DNA of 64,000 nt from Clavaria fumosa (taxonomy: Eukaryota > Basidiomycota > Agaricomycetes > Agaricales > Clavariaceae). The first letter of the stretch is position 1, and each line of letters opens with the position of its first letter. Position numbers and translations under genes: made by a program. Of the stretch, positions 10,481 to 21,820 are shown in pieces. Where the stretch lies: assembly GCA_951802425.1 (NCBI GenBank), contig OX637794.1, forward strand, positions 4,898,001 to 4,962,000. The letters are read 5' to 3'. The notes under the pieces were generated by a model. The model ran no database searches. It saw only the letters and a list, made by a program, of their open reading frames with translations, and had not been told where the DNA came from.

Positions 10481-11262
10481 CTTGTCAGGACAGAAGTGCA
10501 TTGTGGCCCCACTGTCAATTATGATGTTGACAGGTGTAGTGTGAGTTTCAGTGGCAGTGGTGGCTTCAGAGGGATTCAGTAGGCAGGTAAAGGCAACGTC
10601 AGTTTTTGGGATGGCCACTGAAGCAGTGTTAGCCTTGTCCTTCTTTTTCTGCCAGGGGGCTTGCCCTTCCTTAGCTCCACCTTTTGCAAAGCAATCTTTG
10701 GTTGCATGATTAGTCTTTTTGCAGTTTTTGCAAGTCTGGCCATTCTCTGATTGTTTGCCTTTGCCTTTCCACCTTTTTGCTTGCTTTGTCTGAAGTGCTG
10801 CTTTGCCAGACTTTCATACTTGGTCTGCAGCCTTGCAGCATCGAGATTCCTCAACTTCAATCCTTGTTAGGTTGTTTGGATCGATTGTATTGCCAGCTAG
10901 GTTTGCAGACTGCATTATCAACTGAAGGAGGGTGTCATAGCTGTGCAGCAGGGAGGTGAATATCATTGTCTTCATCTGCAATTGATGATCCCATGGCTTC
11001 TAGTTCCTCTTGGAGCTTCATCATAGCATTAAGGTGTGCTTTGACATCTCTGTCCTTGTTGCAGGTTATTGCCTGGAGCCTGCAGTGGGTGTTGACCTTG
11101 TGTAGCTGACTTTTTCATGTGGCATCAGTTTTTATTGTGTTCCACATCTGGGTCACATTGTGGTTTTTCACAAGCATGGAGAGCTGGGGGGAAATTGTAG
11201 TGAGCATTATATGGTGTGCACTGTACTCCCATTGCTCATATCCTTCTCCCTTTCCCTGATTT
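10466..11262 (-). pseudogene. Ty1/copia gag (UBN2-type) and protease start
   Basis: Read on the minus strand from about 11262. A gag segment with the W-x-x-I and KDRD-x-KAHL-type helices of copia UBN2 gag is broken by stops. A zinc knuckle CKNCKKTNHATKDC (CX2CX4HX4C) lies near 10700-10745, and the copia protease active site IIIDSGATMHFC near 10510-10545. Coding homology ends abruptly at the minisatellite. Frames must be changed at least twice, so it is inactive. Confidence 0.75.
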
Positions 11263-12316
11263 CAGCTGGAGTAGCTTGCCACTGCCTCTGTCATAGCATA
11301 CATCCCCTCATTATCGTTGGAGAATATTCCCAGTTCCAGTGTGGCATCGTGAAAAGTTTCGTAGACATTGCCATGGACAGTCCTCAATTCAAGGTAAGAT
11401 CGTGCTGATCTGTGCATCAGCAAACAGCGAAGGTAAAAAATTTCCCCTGCAGTAGGCGAAACAACGTGTATGCGAGCCACTTTAATTCCACGCTGTCTTC
11501 GGCAAACTCTCCATTGCACTCTGTTGTGGGTACCCTTCTCGAGAAACTCGCCAGGGCATAAGGCAATGGAACTGATGTTTTTTTGGAAAGTGTAGTTTTC
11601 GAAGTAGTCTGTATACTTGAGGGTTTCGAATGCAGGCTCCAGAGGTCGGTCGAAGTAGCGAATGAGCAACGAAGTCGAAGGGCTGTCATCGGCACTACTC
11701 GCCTTGCCTCTGTATCGTCAAATGTCGCAGTCGGGCATGTGGACCGGCAGACAGGAGATGCTAGGATGCTTGGATGTTATGTCAAAGTTGAGAACACGCC
11801 ACACGGCTTCGGTTGCACAAAGATACCGGCCTTCTACATATTCCTTAATTTCGTCTACCTCATCTTCACCATGTGGGACTCTGAACCATGTGTAGTCGGG
11901 TCCTTTGAAGAGATACTTGTCAAGGTAGGAAAAAACTGCGCTTGTGGTCACAACGTCTACGAAAACATGGCAGTCGAGAGCGTCGACCAATTCAGGGATA
12001 TGCGGAGCTATCCAACGATCCTCCTCCGTGGTGCATTTATAGTGAATTTTGCCATCCTTGTCGACAAACGTGGATAGATACATTTCCCTCCTTTATTGCA
12101 GCGGCTGGTTTCGCGAGTGAGGTGATCTCAGTGATGGGTCATATATTTCTTTATTTTGTTGCGTAGAGCAGGGTTATCAATCGGGAGAGACGCCTTGATG
12201 AGTACATCTATCTCCTCAACAGGAATCTCAGGCTCTACCTGTGGTTCGCAGTTAGAACACATCAAGTAGTATGTGAGAACCATACCTTGATAACAACGTG
12301 AGCGTGAGGAAGACCC
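11262..12316 (-). pseudogene. Helitron Rep/helicase remnant
   Basis: Minus-strand fragments match Helitron-encoded proteins in order. A LPHAHVVIKV motif (about 12285-12316) and a CIYPR motif near 12090 belong to the Helitron-like N-terminal domain. DEIKEYVEGRY and ATEAVWRVL follow (about 11780-11860), then GEIFYLRCLL (about 11415-11450) and LGIFSNDNEG, typical of the linker to the PIF1-like helicase. At least three frame changes or stops separate the pieces, and the helicase ATPase motifs are missing. Rolling-circle Helitrons need both Rep and helicase, so this copy cannot be autonomous. Confidence 0.75.
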
Positions 12317-13097
12317 GCATCAATATTAAGTCTAGAGTACCGTAAGTACATGCAAGACTTTATATACGTATGTACAGAGAGTATAACGGAAAAGGAAAAG
12401 TACAGAGGTCGCCAAGCAACAGAACTATAGTAGTACGGGGTATAGCTAGTCATAAAGTGACCATGTGCATATTCTACTAAGGTTGCGAGGGGTAAGGGAA
12501 ACATAAGTAAGGTCGCAAACCTGACCGGTCATGGGTCACAACTTAGTTAAATAATCATATGGGTAACTATAACTACGAAGAGGTGCTTTGGTCATAAGTA
12601 TCATAGTTATAGATGACTGGGGAGAAGAAAGGAAGCATAATTTGAAGTAGTGCTCAATTGGCCACCAGCAGTGTGTTTCATCATTAAGGTCGCGAGGTCC
12701 AAGAGTGGTCACGTGAGTGGCGGTGGTGATGCAGGTGATGCTAGTGATGCAGGTGACCTTGGGCGGGAAGTCACATGGGTAACACTAGTGGTGCTGGTGG
12801 TGCTGCACAGCAAGTCACATGCCGGCTGAGGAAGATTGCATAATCGCATGTCGCACATCGATTTGGCAGGTTCAGGTGGTAGACACGTGTAGGGTGAGGT
12901 GGCGGGGGGTGAGGTGAGTATAGTATGATGGTCGTGAGTGTCGTGAGAATATGAGGGAGGCCGGAGAAGCGTCCAGAAGTGGGCAGCGGGTTTTGGAAGA
13001 GTACAGGGGGGTTTGTGAGGTGGTAGGGAGGTGTTGGGAGGTTCACAGGTGCTGGTAGAGTTGTCATAGATTGAGGAAAAATGAATGGGTCCTGACA
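12317..13097 (-). repeat. LTR family K, second copy
   Basis: On the minus strand it starts TGTCAGGACCC at 13097 and ends at 12317, where similarity to the split copy (3029-3387 plus 4687-5146) also ends. A TATATAAAG box lies near 12360. No target duplication is evident, so it may be recombined rather than a clean solo LTR. Confidence 0.7.
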
Positions 13098-13890
13098 CAC
13101 CACCACTGGATAAAAACACAGATTAGGAGAACCACCTCCTATGGGGAACATATTATTATCAATAATTTACACAAGACCAACACACTAGATGCCAGCAGGA
13201 TGATACCCTAGGGGAACCATCCACAATGACATTAAACTAGTGGGGGACATTTGTCCCATGGACTGCTTAACTGCAGCCCACACCCACACCCACACCCCCT
13301 TTATATGAAGTACACCAGACAGTGCTGAACATTGTATAAAACCTGCCCCCTGGCGATTGCATCGAGCCTTGCTCCACACCCACTGTTGTAAAGTTGCATT
13401 ACAAAAGAATAAATAAAATTCACATGATGGAGGATCTATTGAGAAAACCTTTTGAGGCAAAGTTCCCTTTCCTGGAACATTGCCCACACATAAATTCTTG
13501 CCCTGGGAAACTCACCTTTTTCCCCCCACAAGGCTACCCCACCAAAAGGGAAGAAGCAGATCCTTGTGTCTGCTCTAGGCTCAAACACCGGCTTAGAGAC
13601 AATGCCCCAGGTGTTCTCAATTACCTCTATTTCTGCTTAAGCATAGTGGCAATAGCTTCAAAAATCAGTGGCTGGTTCTGAAAGGACTTCCAGGACCACT
13701 GTACAGAAAACCACCTCTGGGAAGAAGAAGGTCCATGGTTGGACTCCTTCCCCAAGATCCCCAATTACATGGTTGATCCCCCATGCTCCCCACCAGATCA
13801 CCTACACATAAACATCCCCCCCCCATGGTTTCCTTTGGGTTGTTGACTCCCAAGGGCAAATAAATATACTCCTGGACCCACAAAACCAAG
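13098..13890 (+). other. Probable leader of the degraded gypsy element E, no gene
   Basis: No coding domain and no convincing 5' LTR were found upstream of the gag at 13891. Short C-rich tracts only. Confidence 0.4.
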
Positions 13891-16155
13891 ATGAGCTTCA
13901 TGGGTCCCAGTGGTGGTCAACATGGTGGTGCCAGGAGAGGCACCCAAGGCAAAGGGAAGCAGAGAGCGCCTCCCGGGCCACCCAAGCAGCTGCAACTGCC
14001 GCTTCTGGACCCGCCCCCTCCTCCGCCTCCCTCTTGCTGAGCCTCCTGCACCCCATCACATGCATCTCAGGGTGTTCTGCCCCCACTGCCAGAACCAGAA
14101 CTGCTGCCAGACCCTCCTCCTCCTGACCAGTCTGACAATGGAGAGTCAATGAGGAGGGTGTCCCTATATGGGACCCCTCCCCATACAATGAGGGTGTCAC
14201 CAACCTCCAGGCCAAACCCCCACCATCATATGAATGGTGAGGGAGGTAGGCTAAAATTGGCCATCCCATCTCCATTTGACAGAGATAAGAAAAAATCCAA
14301 GAGCTTTTTGAGAAGGCTCAATTTGTACTTTGTGTCTGACCCAGGTCAGTTTGCAAACCCCCTAAATAAGGTCATCTTGACCTTGTCACTCTGCAGTGAG
14401 GGGGCTGCAGAAACCTGGGCCCAAACTGCCCAGGACAAATATGACTACAAAGGCTGGCCTTCATGGGAAGAGTTCCAGTCTAGCTTCAGGACCAGATTTG
14501 AGGATAGGGCTAATGAGGAAGATGCCTTCATTGCCCTCAGTAACCTCAAACAAAGCACTGGGAGCACCGAAGCATACTTCAACAAGTTTGAAGATTTAAC
14601 TATGCAGGCTGGAATTGACCCACTTGCCCAGGTCAATTTCCCCTTCATTAAACAAATGTTGGAGCAGCAGGTTTCTCACTCCATCATAAGAAACATTTAC
14701 AGCATGGGACTGGTTCCCATCAGTTACTTGTAATATAAAAGCTGAGTAATTAACATTGACAACTCTGAGACCTGGTTTAAAACCTGGATCAAAGGGTTAG
14801 AAAGGCAAGTGAGAGCGCAGAGTACCCCTAGCAGGAAACCTGCCATGGCAGCAAAAGTGCCACCCAAACCCCCTTACTGGAGCAAGCCTCCAGTAAGATA
14901 TGCTACCCCCAGTAGGCCAGCACCTCTGGCAGTAGCAGCTGCAGCACCCCCCACCTATAAACAAGCCACTACTTCGAAAGGAGTGGCCACCTGTTACAGG
15001 TGTGGGAAGACTGGACACCTGATCAAGGACTGTCCAGTACCTGCACCCCCTGGCAGGCAAAAGTTCATGCCCTTGACAGTGTTGAAGAGACTGATGAGGA
15101 AGAACCTCAGGAAGAGGAACCTGAGGATGATGAAACCTCCCAACATGAGTATGTTGAGGAGGTAGATGTCAAACAAGTCTGCGAGGAAAACACAGCCCTG
15201 AAGGACCAACTCCAGCTCCTTCAGGTCAAACAGCTGACCCAGGTGGTCCAGCAACTACAAGGGGCAGGCCCCTCTCAGGATTTTTGCAAGACCAGGAAGT
15301 GAGCGCACCCACCAATGCACCTGGTCTTCTATACCCAAAACCTCACTCAAGTGTTGTGGACTATAGTATGGACAATAGCTCATTTGTAAAATTAGATAAC
15401 TTACCTACAAAAAATCACAAAAACTATAGTGTAGAGGAGTATGCCAAAAAGGGAAGAAGCCACTCCTCCCTGAGTATGGTGAAAATAGCTACACTCCAGA
15501 AACAAAGTGAATTGGACTACTTTACATCTTCCTTTCTTCAAAATAATCTAGTTGAAATTCATAGTGTTTTCCATACACTTGGTGAAAATGGTGTGCAAAT
15601 GCAAAAATCCAAACCAAAAACAGACATAATCCCCTGTGCTGGCAGGAAATGTCTGAAAATAAAAATAAGCCTTAGGCAAGGGATAAATGCCAACCCAGTC
15701 AAAGTACTAGCCCTCATTGATTCAGGCTGTACCATCTCCATAATGGACCAACAGTGGGCTAAAGAACAGTCACTCATGACTACCCCACTGAGTAAGCCTA
15801 TGAGAGCCCAACTGGCAGATGGCAGTTGGAGTGCAAATGAAGCCACCAACTCTGTAAAAATCACTGTACTTATCAGAAAAAACATGTTGAGGAAATGGAC
15901 TTTCCTCTTTGTAACACTGGTTCCAGTAAAGTATATCTGGGCTATGATTGGTTAAAGAAAAACCAACCACAAATAAACTGGGCTGATCAGTGGATTACAC
16001 TCCTAGAAGGGACAATTCTTCAGTGACCAACATCACCATAAACATTGTTGAAGTAGACTTCCTTGCATAACTACAGAAGGAATTCCCCACTGTTGTCAGC
16101 AATGCTATATTCAAAAAGGGAGCCATGTCTCAACCAGGATTTGACATGCACATTG
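13891..16155 (+). pseudogene. Gypsy element E: gag, zinc knuckle, protease (truncated)
   Basis: Begins with an ATG at 13891 and is interrupted by a TGA near 14038. The retrotransposon gag domain is at 14270-14733 (motifs GAAETW, FEDRANEEDA). A zinc knuckle CYRCGKTGHLIKDC lies at about 14992-15035, an acidic region at 15080-15170, and an aspartic protease with ALIDSGCTISIMD near 15712-15750. A few reverse-transcriptase N-terminal residues end near 16155. The rest of pol is missing, and the sequence passes into an unrelated hypothetical frame before the LTR at 16208. Several frame changes make it inactive. Confidence 0.75.
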
Positions 16156-16207
16156 AGTTGAAGCCGTCTGGCGCCGAGCTTGAAGCTATATTTCCTACAG
16201 GCATGCT

Positions 16208-16497
16208 TGTTAGGATCGCTTATGTAAGCCATCCCAAAGTGCAGTTGTGGAGAAACTGGGGAGGGTTGTTGGAAGGTCACATGACCTGTGGCTGGGTCGG
16301 ATTATGTAATCATGTAAGATCACATGACCTGGGCCTGGGCGCATCACGTGATCCGAGGGTCCGAGCGTGGGAACGCCGGCAAGTGCCGAAGCGTTTGCTA
16401 TAAGTACTTTCGCTTTTCCTTTTTTGTACTCTTTTCCCCTTATCTTAGTATTGTCGTCATGACCTTACGCTTAAGTTGTGTGAGACCCAGTCTGATA
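16208..16497 (+). repeat. 5' LTR of gypsy element F
   Basis: 290 bp, TGTTAGGATCGC to CAGTCTGATA, preceded by target duplication ATGCT (16203-16207). By eye it differs from the 3' LTR at only two positions, both C/T at CpG (GCCGGC against GCTGGC, and GTTTGC against GTTCGC), so insertion is recent. TATA-like TATAAG lies at 16399. Confidence 0.93.
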
Positions 16498-16509
16498 TAA
16501 TACTAAGAT
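16442..16509 (+). promoter_or_regulatory. Self-priming pair of element F
   Basis: ATCTTAGTATT at 16442-16452, 43 bp after the TATA box, is the perfect reverse complement of AATACTAAGAT at 16499-16509, one base inside the LTR end. The 11-nt length and both positions match the Tf1 self-priming mechanism. No TGG-type tRNA primer site follows the LTR. Confidence 0.75.
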
Positions 16510-17071
16510 CCGCCTGTCCGCCCTAGCCCCGTGTCCTAACCCGGCTAGCCTGGACCCTTAATTTCAAACTGTGACACGTTGTCACAGCTCAGCCCCTATC
16601 ATCCTCTTCTCCTTTACCCTGCCCGCGGTGTGTAACAGAACCGCGCGAAATTTTTACTGTGTGTAGATACATGTGACCAGACCCAGAGGAAGTCAACTGT
16701 GACCCTCCCCAAGTGATACCGAGTGCCCAAGGCCCGGAACTTTGTTTTACAGCTACGTACCAGTGAATCGTGTAGTGTACAGGGCAAGGAAAGGCCCCTA
16801 CATAGTCTTTCTGTAGTTTCCTGGTCCAGTGGACAGGGCCCTTGCTCTGTGACCATTGTCAGAAGGGCGCACTGGCAACTCATTAGGAGTTGTGGAGTGA
16901 CCACCTGGGACACCATTTGGGCCCCACGTTAACAAAAGTTTCATAGAATAAGAGTTCTATAGGTACATAAGTACACAGAAGAGCAGCCTAAGAGGACAGG
17001 ACTGTTAAGAGATCGAAGAAATCCTGAGTGCCCAAGGCCTGGAACTTTATTTACAGCATCCAGGGCCTGTG

Positions 17072-17710
17072 ATGGCAGACCATGTCGCCCCGCCTGTAGC
17101 CCAACCTATGAGGCTTGACCTATCTGTTGCCCCCTTTGATGGGCAGAAAAGGAACTTCCGTACATTCCTCCGATCCCTTCGCCTCCTGTTTATGGCGAAC
17201 CCGACTGTCTATGCTGTGGACCTGGTGAAGGTCCTTTTTGCTCTGAGCAAAATTACTGGAGAAGGATTCACTGCAGAGTGGGCGAATATGAAGGTGGAAG
17301 AGATCCTGGGTAGTGGCAAGGCCGGAACCTGGGCAGAGTTTGTGGAGGAGATGAAGCGTGCATTCGATGACCCGAATGACCGTGCGACTGCCCTTGCCGA
17401 TATTGCAGGGCTGAAACAGGGTGCCATGACAGCACCAGAGTTCTTCGCGAAATTCGAGACGCTGTCCCGACGGGCGAAGTTGAGTGCAGAGAAGGACTCA
17501 GGAATCCTAGTCCATTGGCTGGAGTTGAACCTGAGTAGGAGGTTGGTGGAGAGAATCTATGGTGTCTCCCCGATGCCAGAGACATATGGAGAATGGAAGG
17601 TGCTGGCTGAGAGGCTTGATGCCCAGCAAAGGCGACTGGATGGGATACTCACGGAACGGACACCGCGACCCACTGTGACCCCTGCGCGACCCACCGCAAC
17701 CCTACCGTGA
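17072..17710 (+). CDS. Gag of element F (terminated early)
   Basis: The ATG at 17072 is the first in frame and matches the start of the gag of related element G (APFDG and TAEWANM motifs in both). The retrotransposon gag domain spans about residues 10-190. The frame ends at a TGA (17708-17710) inside a run of CGACC-like arginine codons, so the stop is probably a CGA to TGA change. Beyond it the same frame carries two of the zinc-knuckle cysteines (near 17806). The histidine and last cysteine lie in the pol frame, so a one-base change has also split the knuckle. Confidence 0.8.
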   Translation: MADHVAPPVAQPMRLDLSVAPFDGQKRNFRTFLRSLRLLFMANPTVYAVDLVKVLFALSKITGEGFTAEWANMKVEEILGSGKAGTWAEFVEEMKRAFDDPNDRATALADIAGLKQGAMTAPEFFAKFETLSRRAKLSAEKDSGILVHWLELNLSRRLVERIYGVSPMPETYGEWKVLAERLDAQQRRLDGILTERTPRPTVTPARPTATLP

Positions 17711-17802
17711 CCTGCCGTGACCGTTTCGCGACCTCTTGTGACCCCTCTGCTGTGTACTCCAGATGTGGCCATGGCCCGAGGATGGGCCCCTGCTGATGAG
17801 AG

Positions 17803-20800
17803 ATGTTGTTTCCGATCCACCAGACTGGCCATGCTGTCCATTTCTGCCCCCTGCCTGATACGCGTCTGCAGGTCCCAAGGGCCCAAACCCGGGCAGCACC
17901 ATGTGCCCCCCAAATGGCGGAGGGATATGAGAAAGAGATTGCACGGCTCCGAGCCTGCATAGAGCTGTCTGAGAGAGAGAGGAGGACTCCCACTGGGGAG
18001 AAGAAGTGTGCCAGCCCCCTTTCCGTCCCTGTGCCTGCTGCAAGTATACCCCGATATACTATCTTGCAGCGGAGACATACCCGAATTGGGGCTGAGGTGA
18101 AGGAGGAAGTGAGACTGGCAGAGTGCCTAACCAGAGTGCGGCCAGAAGTGCGGAAACATGTGCCACGAGAGCTAGCCATCCAGGTGCACTTGGAGGCTTT
18201 CAGCACTGGCAAAGGGACCACAATGAAGGCCCTTGTCGACTCAGGGTGCACCAACTGCTTCATGGATTTGGAGTGGGCGAAAGGAGTGGGACTGGAGCCA
18301 TCTCTCCTGCTGAACCCAATCACCATGTATAATGTGGATGGGACACAGAACAGGGATGGAAAGGTCCGATATGGGATAGAGGTGCTGGTGAGAGTTGGTG
18401 ACCACCAGGAGCGGATCCACTTTCTGCTGGGAAAGACCCAGTCCCACAAGGTCATCCTTGGGCATGACTGGCTCAAGCGGCATAACCCGGATATCGACTG
18501 GCAGAAGGCAGAGCTGAGCCTTACCCGCTGCCCCCCACAGTGTTCCCCATCCCCTCGAGCCCCTGCACCCCTGAAAATGAGTACCCTCGCATCCACGAGT
18601 ATTCTGGACACCCGTTTTCCCAACTCTGGCCCTACCCCCGATTGGCCCAGCCGCTACCCTTTGGTGTTTAGTGAAGCAAAGTGGGATGAACTTCCCCGCT
18701 CCCGACCAGACTTCGATATTAAGATCGAGTTCAAAAAGGACCCTGAGCACCTCTCCTCCAAGCTGTATTCTTTGACACGGCAGGAGATGGTGGAGATGAA
18801 CCGTTGGGTGGATGAGCAGCTTGCTTCTGGACGAATCTGGCCCTCAAAATCCCCGTATGCCAGCCCCTTCTTCTTCAAACATGAGAAGGACAAACTGCGG
18901 CCAATCATTGACTACTCGAGGCTGAATGCACACCTGATCAAGGACAAGTACCCCCTCCCCCGCATCCGAGACACAGTGGATGTGCTTAAAGGAGTGTCGA
19001 TCTACTCTAAGATTGATGCAAAGGGAGGTTTCCCATCTATGCAGGTCTGGCCCGAGCACCAGCACCGTTGCGCCTTCCTGACACCCCGTGGACTCTTCGA
19101 ACCAGCTGTCATGTGGTTTGGACTGCAGAATGCCCCTGCCACCTTCCAACGCTTCATGAACCATGTGTTGAGGGAGGAGATTGCAGGAGGACATGTGAGG
19201 GCCTATGTGGATGATGTCATTGTGTTTGCAGAGGACTTGGCTACACACCAGTACTGGATGGATCGGGTCTTGAGGAAGTTTGGAGAGAATGGGTTGTGTC
19301 TCAAACTCAGTAAATGCGAGTTTGAGAAGAGTGAGATCATCTTCCTGGGGATGAAGATCTCCCACAACAGACTAGAGCATGATCCGGCCAAGGGTGCGGC
19401 AGTCCGAGATTGGCCATGTCCTAAGAATGTGAAGGATGTCCAGAGGTTCAATGGGATGCTGAACTACCTCCGCCGGCACATCCCAAATCTTTCTGCCCGG
19501 GCAAAGCCACTCTTCTGGCTGACTGGGAATGTTCCATGGAAATGGGAGGAGGAGGAGGAAGCAGCCTTCCGAGATCTCCGCCAGGCACTCGTATCAGCCC
19601 TGGTCTTGGCTCTGCCTCAGGACAAAGGGAGATGGAAGGTAGAGACAGATGCAAGCAACCTGGCAACTGGTGGAGTGCTCTCGCAGCAGCAGACGGATGG
19701 AACCTGGAGAGTTGTTGACTATATCTCCAAGGCCCTCACTGCAGCTGAGAAGAACTACGATGTGTACGACAAGGAGTTCTTGGCTGTGATTCGGGCACTT
19801 CGCGAGTGGCGAGCATACCTCATTGGAGCAGAGGAGACGATCGAGATCTGGACGGACCATGCAAACCTCCAGTACTTCCGGAAGCCCCAGAAGTTGAAGC
19901 CGAGGCAGGTTCGTTGGGTTGGAGAGCTCCAGTGCTTTGACTTTGAGATAAAGTATCGCACTGGCAAGTCGAACACAAAGGCAGATGCACTCTCCCGGAG
20001 ACCAGACTATGGAGAGATGGTGGAGGAGGATGCACCAGTGCAGGTTTTCCCGGAAACGGAAGTCTGTGTGTCATTCACATCGGAAATGGAGATGCTACTC
20101 CAGAAAAATAGCGCGGTACACATACAGAAGCCGGAGGAGCTTGATGATGAGTGGACACGAGATCATGCTGGACTCTGGCGAAAGGGGATAGTCACCTGGG
20201 TCCCCCTAGGAGCTCGTGAGGCCGTTCTCGAGTTTGAGCATGACCTCCCCGCTGCTGGACACCCTGGGCCCCGGAAGTTGAGAGCAGCACTAGTGAAGGG
20301 TTATTGGTGGCTGGACATGGTAAAAGATGCGGATCGGTATGCCCAGGGGTGTGAGACATGCCAGCGGACGAAGCCCAACCGTACCAAGCGTGCTGCCCCA
20401 CTGCACCCCCATCTGGTGCCCGATGGTCCCTGGTCGGTGATCTCATGGGACATAGTCGGTCCCCTCCCCCTCTCCCGTGGACATAATGCCATCCTTGTTA
20501 TTGTCGACAAATTCACGAAACGGACACTGCTCGAAGCGATCGGGCTCGACCTCACAGGACTTGGAGCGGCGCGTCTCCTCCGGGATCGAGTGTTTCGTGA
20601 CCATGGAGTCCCTCACAAGGTTGTGAGTGACCGGGGGTCCCAGTTCGTGTCCCGCTTCATGAAGGAGTTCTACTCCATGATCCGGGTAAAGGCAAATCCA
20701 AGTACTGCCTTTCATCCACAGACTGATGGACAGACGGAACGGGCGAACCAGGAGATGGAGATCTATCTCCGGGCTTACGTGGACCATCTCCAGGATGACT

Positions 20801-21519
20801 GGGCTGAATGGTTGTCCACTGCGGAGTTTGCTCTTAACAATCGTGAGCACTCAGCAACAGGACAGACACCTTTCTTCCTCGATTATGGACGACACCCATG
20901 GAATGGGGGGCTCCGGCCACCTTCTGAGGTGAACCCGGTGGCGGACGAGTGGATGGCTAAGCTCATGGAGTCCCGAAGAGCAGCCAAGGAGGCAATGGAG
21001 AAAGCAGTGGCAGCGATGAAGAAGAGCTACGATAAGGGGAAACGCCCAAGTCGGGAGTACTCTGAGGGAGATCTGGTCTGGCTGGATACTAGAAACTTGA
21101 AGATGGACTGGCCCTGTAAAAAGCTTGACAACAAGAGAGCAGGCCCCTTTGCAGTTGAGGAGAAGGTGGGACCTGCTGGGTATCGCCTCAAGCTCCCTCG
21201 GGCCTGGCGCATCCATCGGGTCTTCAATGAGTTGCTGTTGACACCATACCACCCCCCTTCCTTCCCTTCCCAGAACCTGCCTCCCCCTCCGCCCCCTACG
21301 ATTGATGATGACCACCTGGAGTATGATGTGGAGGCGATCCTTGATGTTAAGAAGGTGGGGCGTGGAGTGAGATACCTGGTGAAGTGGTTGGGATACCCTG
21401 TAGAGGAGAACACTTGGGAGCCACGACGGAACCTCACCAATGTGGCACTGCTTCTCCAGGACTTCTTCCTTGCTCACCCTGACAAGGCCAAGCTAGCTGG
21501 TCGGGACGCCCAGCCTTAA
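17803..21519 (+). CDS. Pol polyprotein of element F with chromodomain
   Basis: An open frame of 1,238 codons; the first codon is simply where the frame opens, not a demonstrated start. Domains in order: tail of the zinc knuckle (residues 8-20), aspartic protease with DSGC at about 146, reverse transcriptase with YVDD at about 468, RNase H with TDAS at about 615, integrase HHCC finger at about 815-850, and integrase core with WDIVG, SDRGSQF and the glutamate of QEME. A chromodomain lies at about 1173-1225 (EYDVEAIL, YLVKWLGYP, NTWEP). Chromodomains on integrase direct gypsy chromoviruses to heterochromatin. All catalytic motifs look intact. Confidence 0.93.
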   Translation: MLFPIHQTGHAVHFCPLPDTRLQVPRAQTRAAPCAPQMAEGYEKEIARLRACIELSERERRTPTGEKKCASPLSVPVPAASIPRYTILQRRHTRIGAEVKEEVRLAECLTRVRPEVRKHVPRELAIQVHLEAFSTGKGTTMKALVDSGCTNCFMDLEWAKGVGLEPSLLLNPITMYNVDGTQNRDGKVRYGIEVLVRVGDHQERIHFLLGKTQSHKVILGHDWLKRHNPDIDWQKAELSLTRCPPQCSPSPRAPAPLKMSTLASTSILDTRFPNSGPTPDWPSRYPLVFSEAKWDELPRSRPDFDIKIEFKKDPEHLSSKLYSLTRQEMVEMNRWVDEQLASGRIWPSKSPYASPFFFKHEKDKLRPIIDYSRLNAHLIKDKYPLPRIRDTVDVLKGVSIYSKIDAKGGFPSMQVWPEHQHRCAFLTPRGLFEPAVMWFGLQNAPATFQRFMNHVLREEIAGGHVRAYVDDVIVFAEDLATHQYWMDRVLRKFGENGLCLKLSKCEFEKSEIIFLGMKISHNRLEHDPAKGAAVRDWPCPKNVKDVQRFNGMLNYLRRHIPNLSARAKPLFWLTGNVPWKWEEEEEAAFRDLRQALVSALVLALPQDKGRWKVETDASNLATGGVLSQQQTDGTWRVVDYISKALTAAEKNYDVYDKEFLAVIRALREWRAYLIGAEETIEIWTDHANLQYFRKPQKLKPRQVRWVGELQCFDFEIKYRTGKSNTKADALSRRPDYGEMVEEDAPVQVFPETEVCVSFTSEMEMLLQKNSAVHIQKPEELDDEWTRDHAGLWRKGIVTWVPLGAREAVLEFEHDLPAAGHPGPRKLRAALVKGYWWLDMVKDADRYAQGCETCQRTKPNRTKRAAPLHPHLVPDGPWSVISWDIVGPLPLSRGHNAILVIVDKFTKRTLLEAIGLDLTGLGAARLLRDRVFRDHGVPHKVVSDRGSQFVSRFMKEFYSMIRVKANPSTAFHPQTDGQTERANQEMEIYLRAYVDHLQDDWAEWLSTAEFALNNREHSATGQTPFFLDYGRHPWNGGLRPPSEVNPVADEWMAKLMESRRAAKEAMEKAVAAMKKSYDKGKRPSREYSEGDLVWLDTRNLKMDWPCKKLDNKRAGPFAVEEKVGPAGYRLKLPRAWRIHRVFNELLLTPYHPPSFPSQNLPPPPPPTIDDDHLEYDVEAILDVKKVGRGVRYLVKWLGYPVEENTWEPRRNLTNVALLLQDFFLAHPDKAKLAGRDAQP

Positions 21520-21530
21520 GAGGGGGGTGA

Positions 21531-21820
21531 TGTTAGGATCGCTTATGTAAGCCATCCCAAAGTGCAGTTGTGGAGAAACTGGGGAGGGTTGTTGGAAGGT
21601 CACATGACCTGTGGCTGGGTCGGATTATGTAATCATGTAAGATCACATGACCTGGGCCTGGGCGCATCACGTGATCCGAGGGTCCGAGCGTGGGAACGCT
21701 GGCAAGTGCCGAAGCGTTCGCTATAAGTACTTTCGCTTTTCCTTTTTTGTACTCTTTTCCCCTTATCTTAGTATTGTCGTCATGACCTTACGCTTAAGTT
21801 GTGTGAGACCCAGTCTGATA
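21531..21820 (+). repeat. 3' LTR of gypsy element F
   Basis: 290 bp, near-identical to 16208-16497, followed by target duplication ATGCT at 21821-21825. Confidence 0.93.

Larger units (their letters stand above)
16208..21820 (+). mobile_element. Nearly complete chromodomain Ty3/gypsy element F
   Basis: Two 290-bp LTRs, a 5-bp target duplication ATGCT (16203-16207 and 21821-21825), self-priming site, gag, and pol in the order protease-RT-RNase H-integrase-chromodomain. A purine tract AGAGGGGGGTGA lies just before the 3' LTR at 21531. It interrupts a hypothetical reading frame that resumes at 21821. The gag stop and a frame change at the zinc knuckle probably inactivate it, but pol is long and open and could act in trans. 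Confidence 0.92.

Noticed and set aside
10336..10518. Minus-strand frame with 11-residue repeats
   Set aside because: By-product of a 33-bp minisatellite in an already broken copia remnant.
17649..18623. 324-codon minus-strand frame across the gag-pol junction of element F
   Set aside because: Antisense shadow of pol with no domain; arises from codon bias of the real frame.
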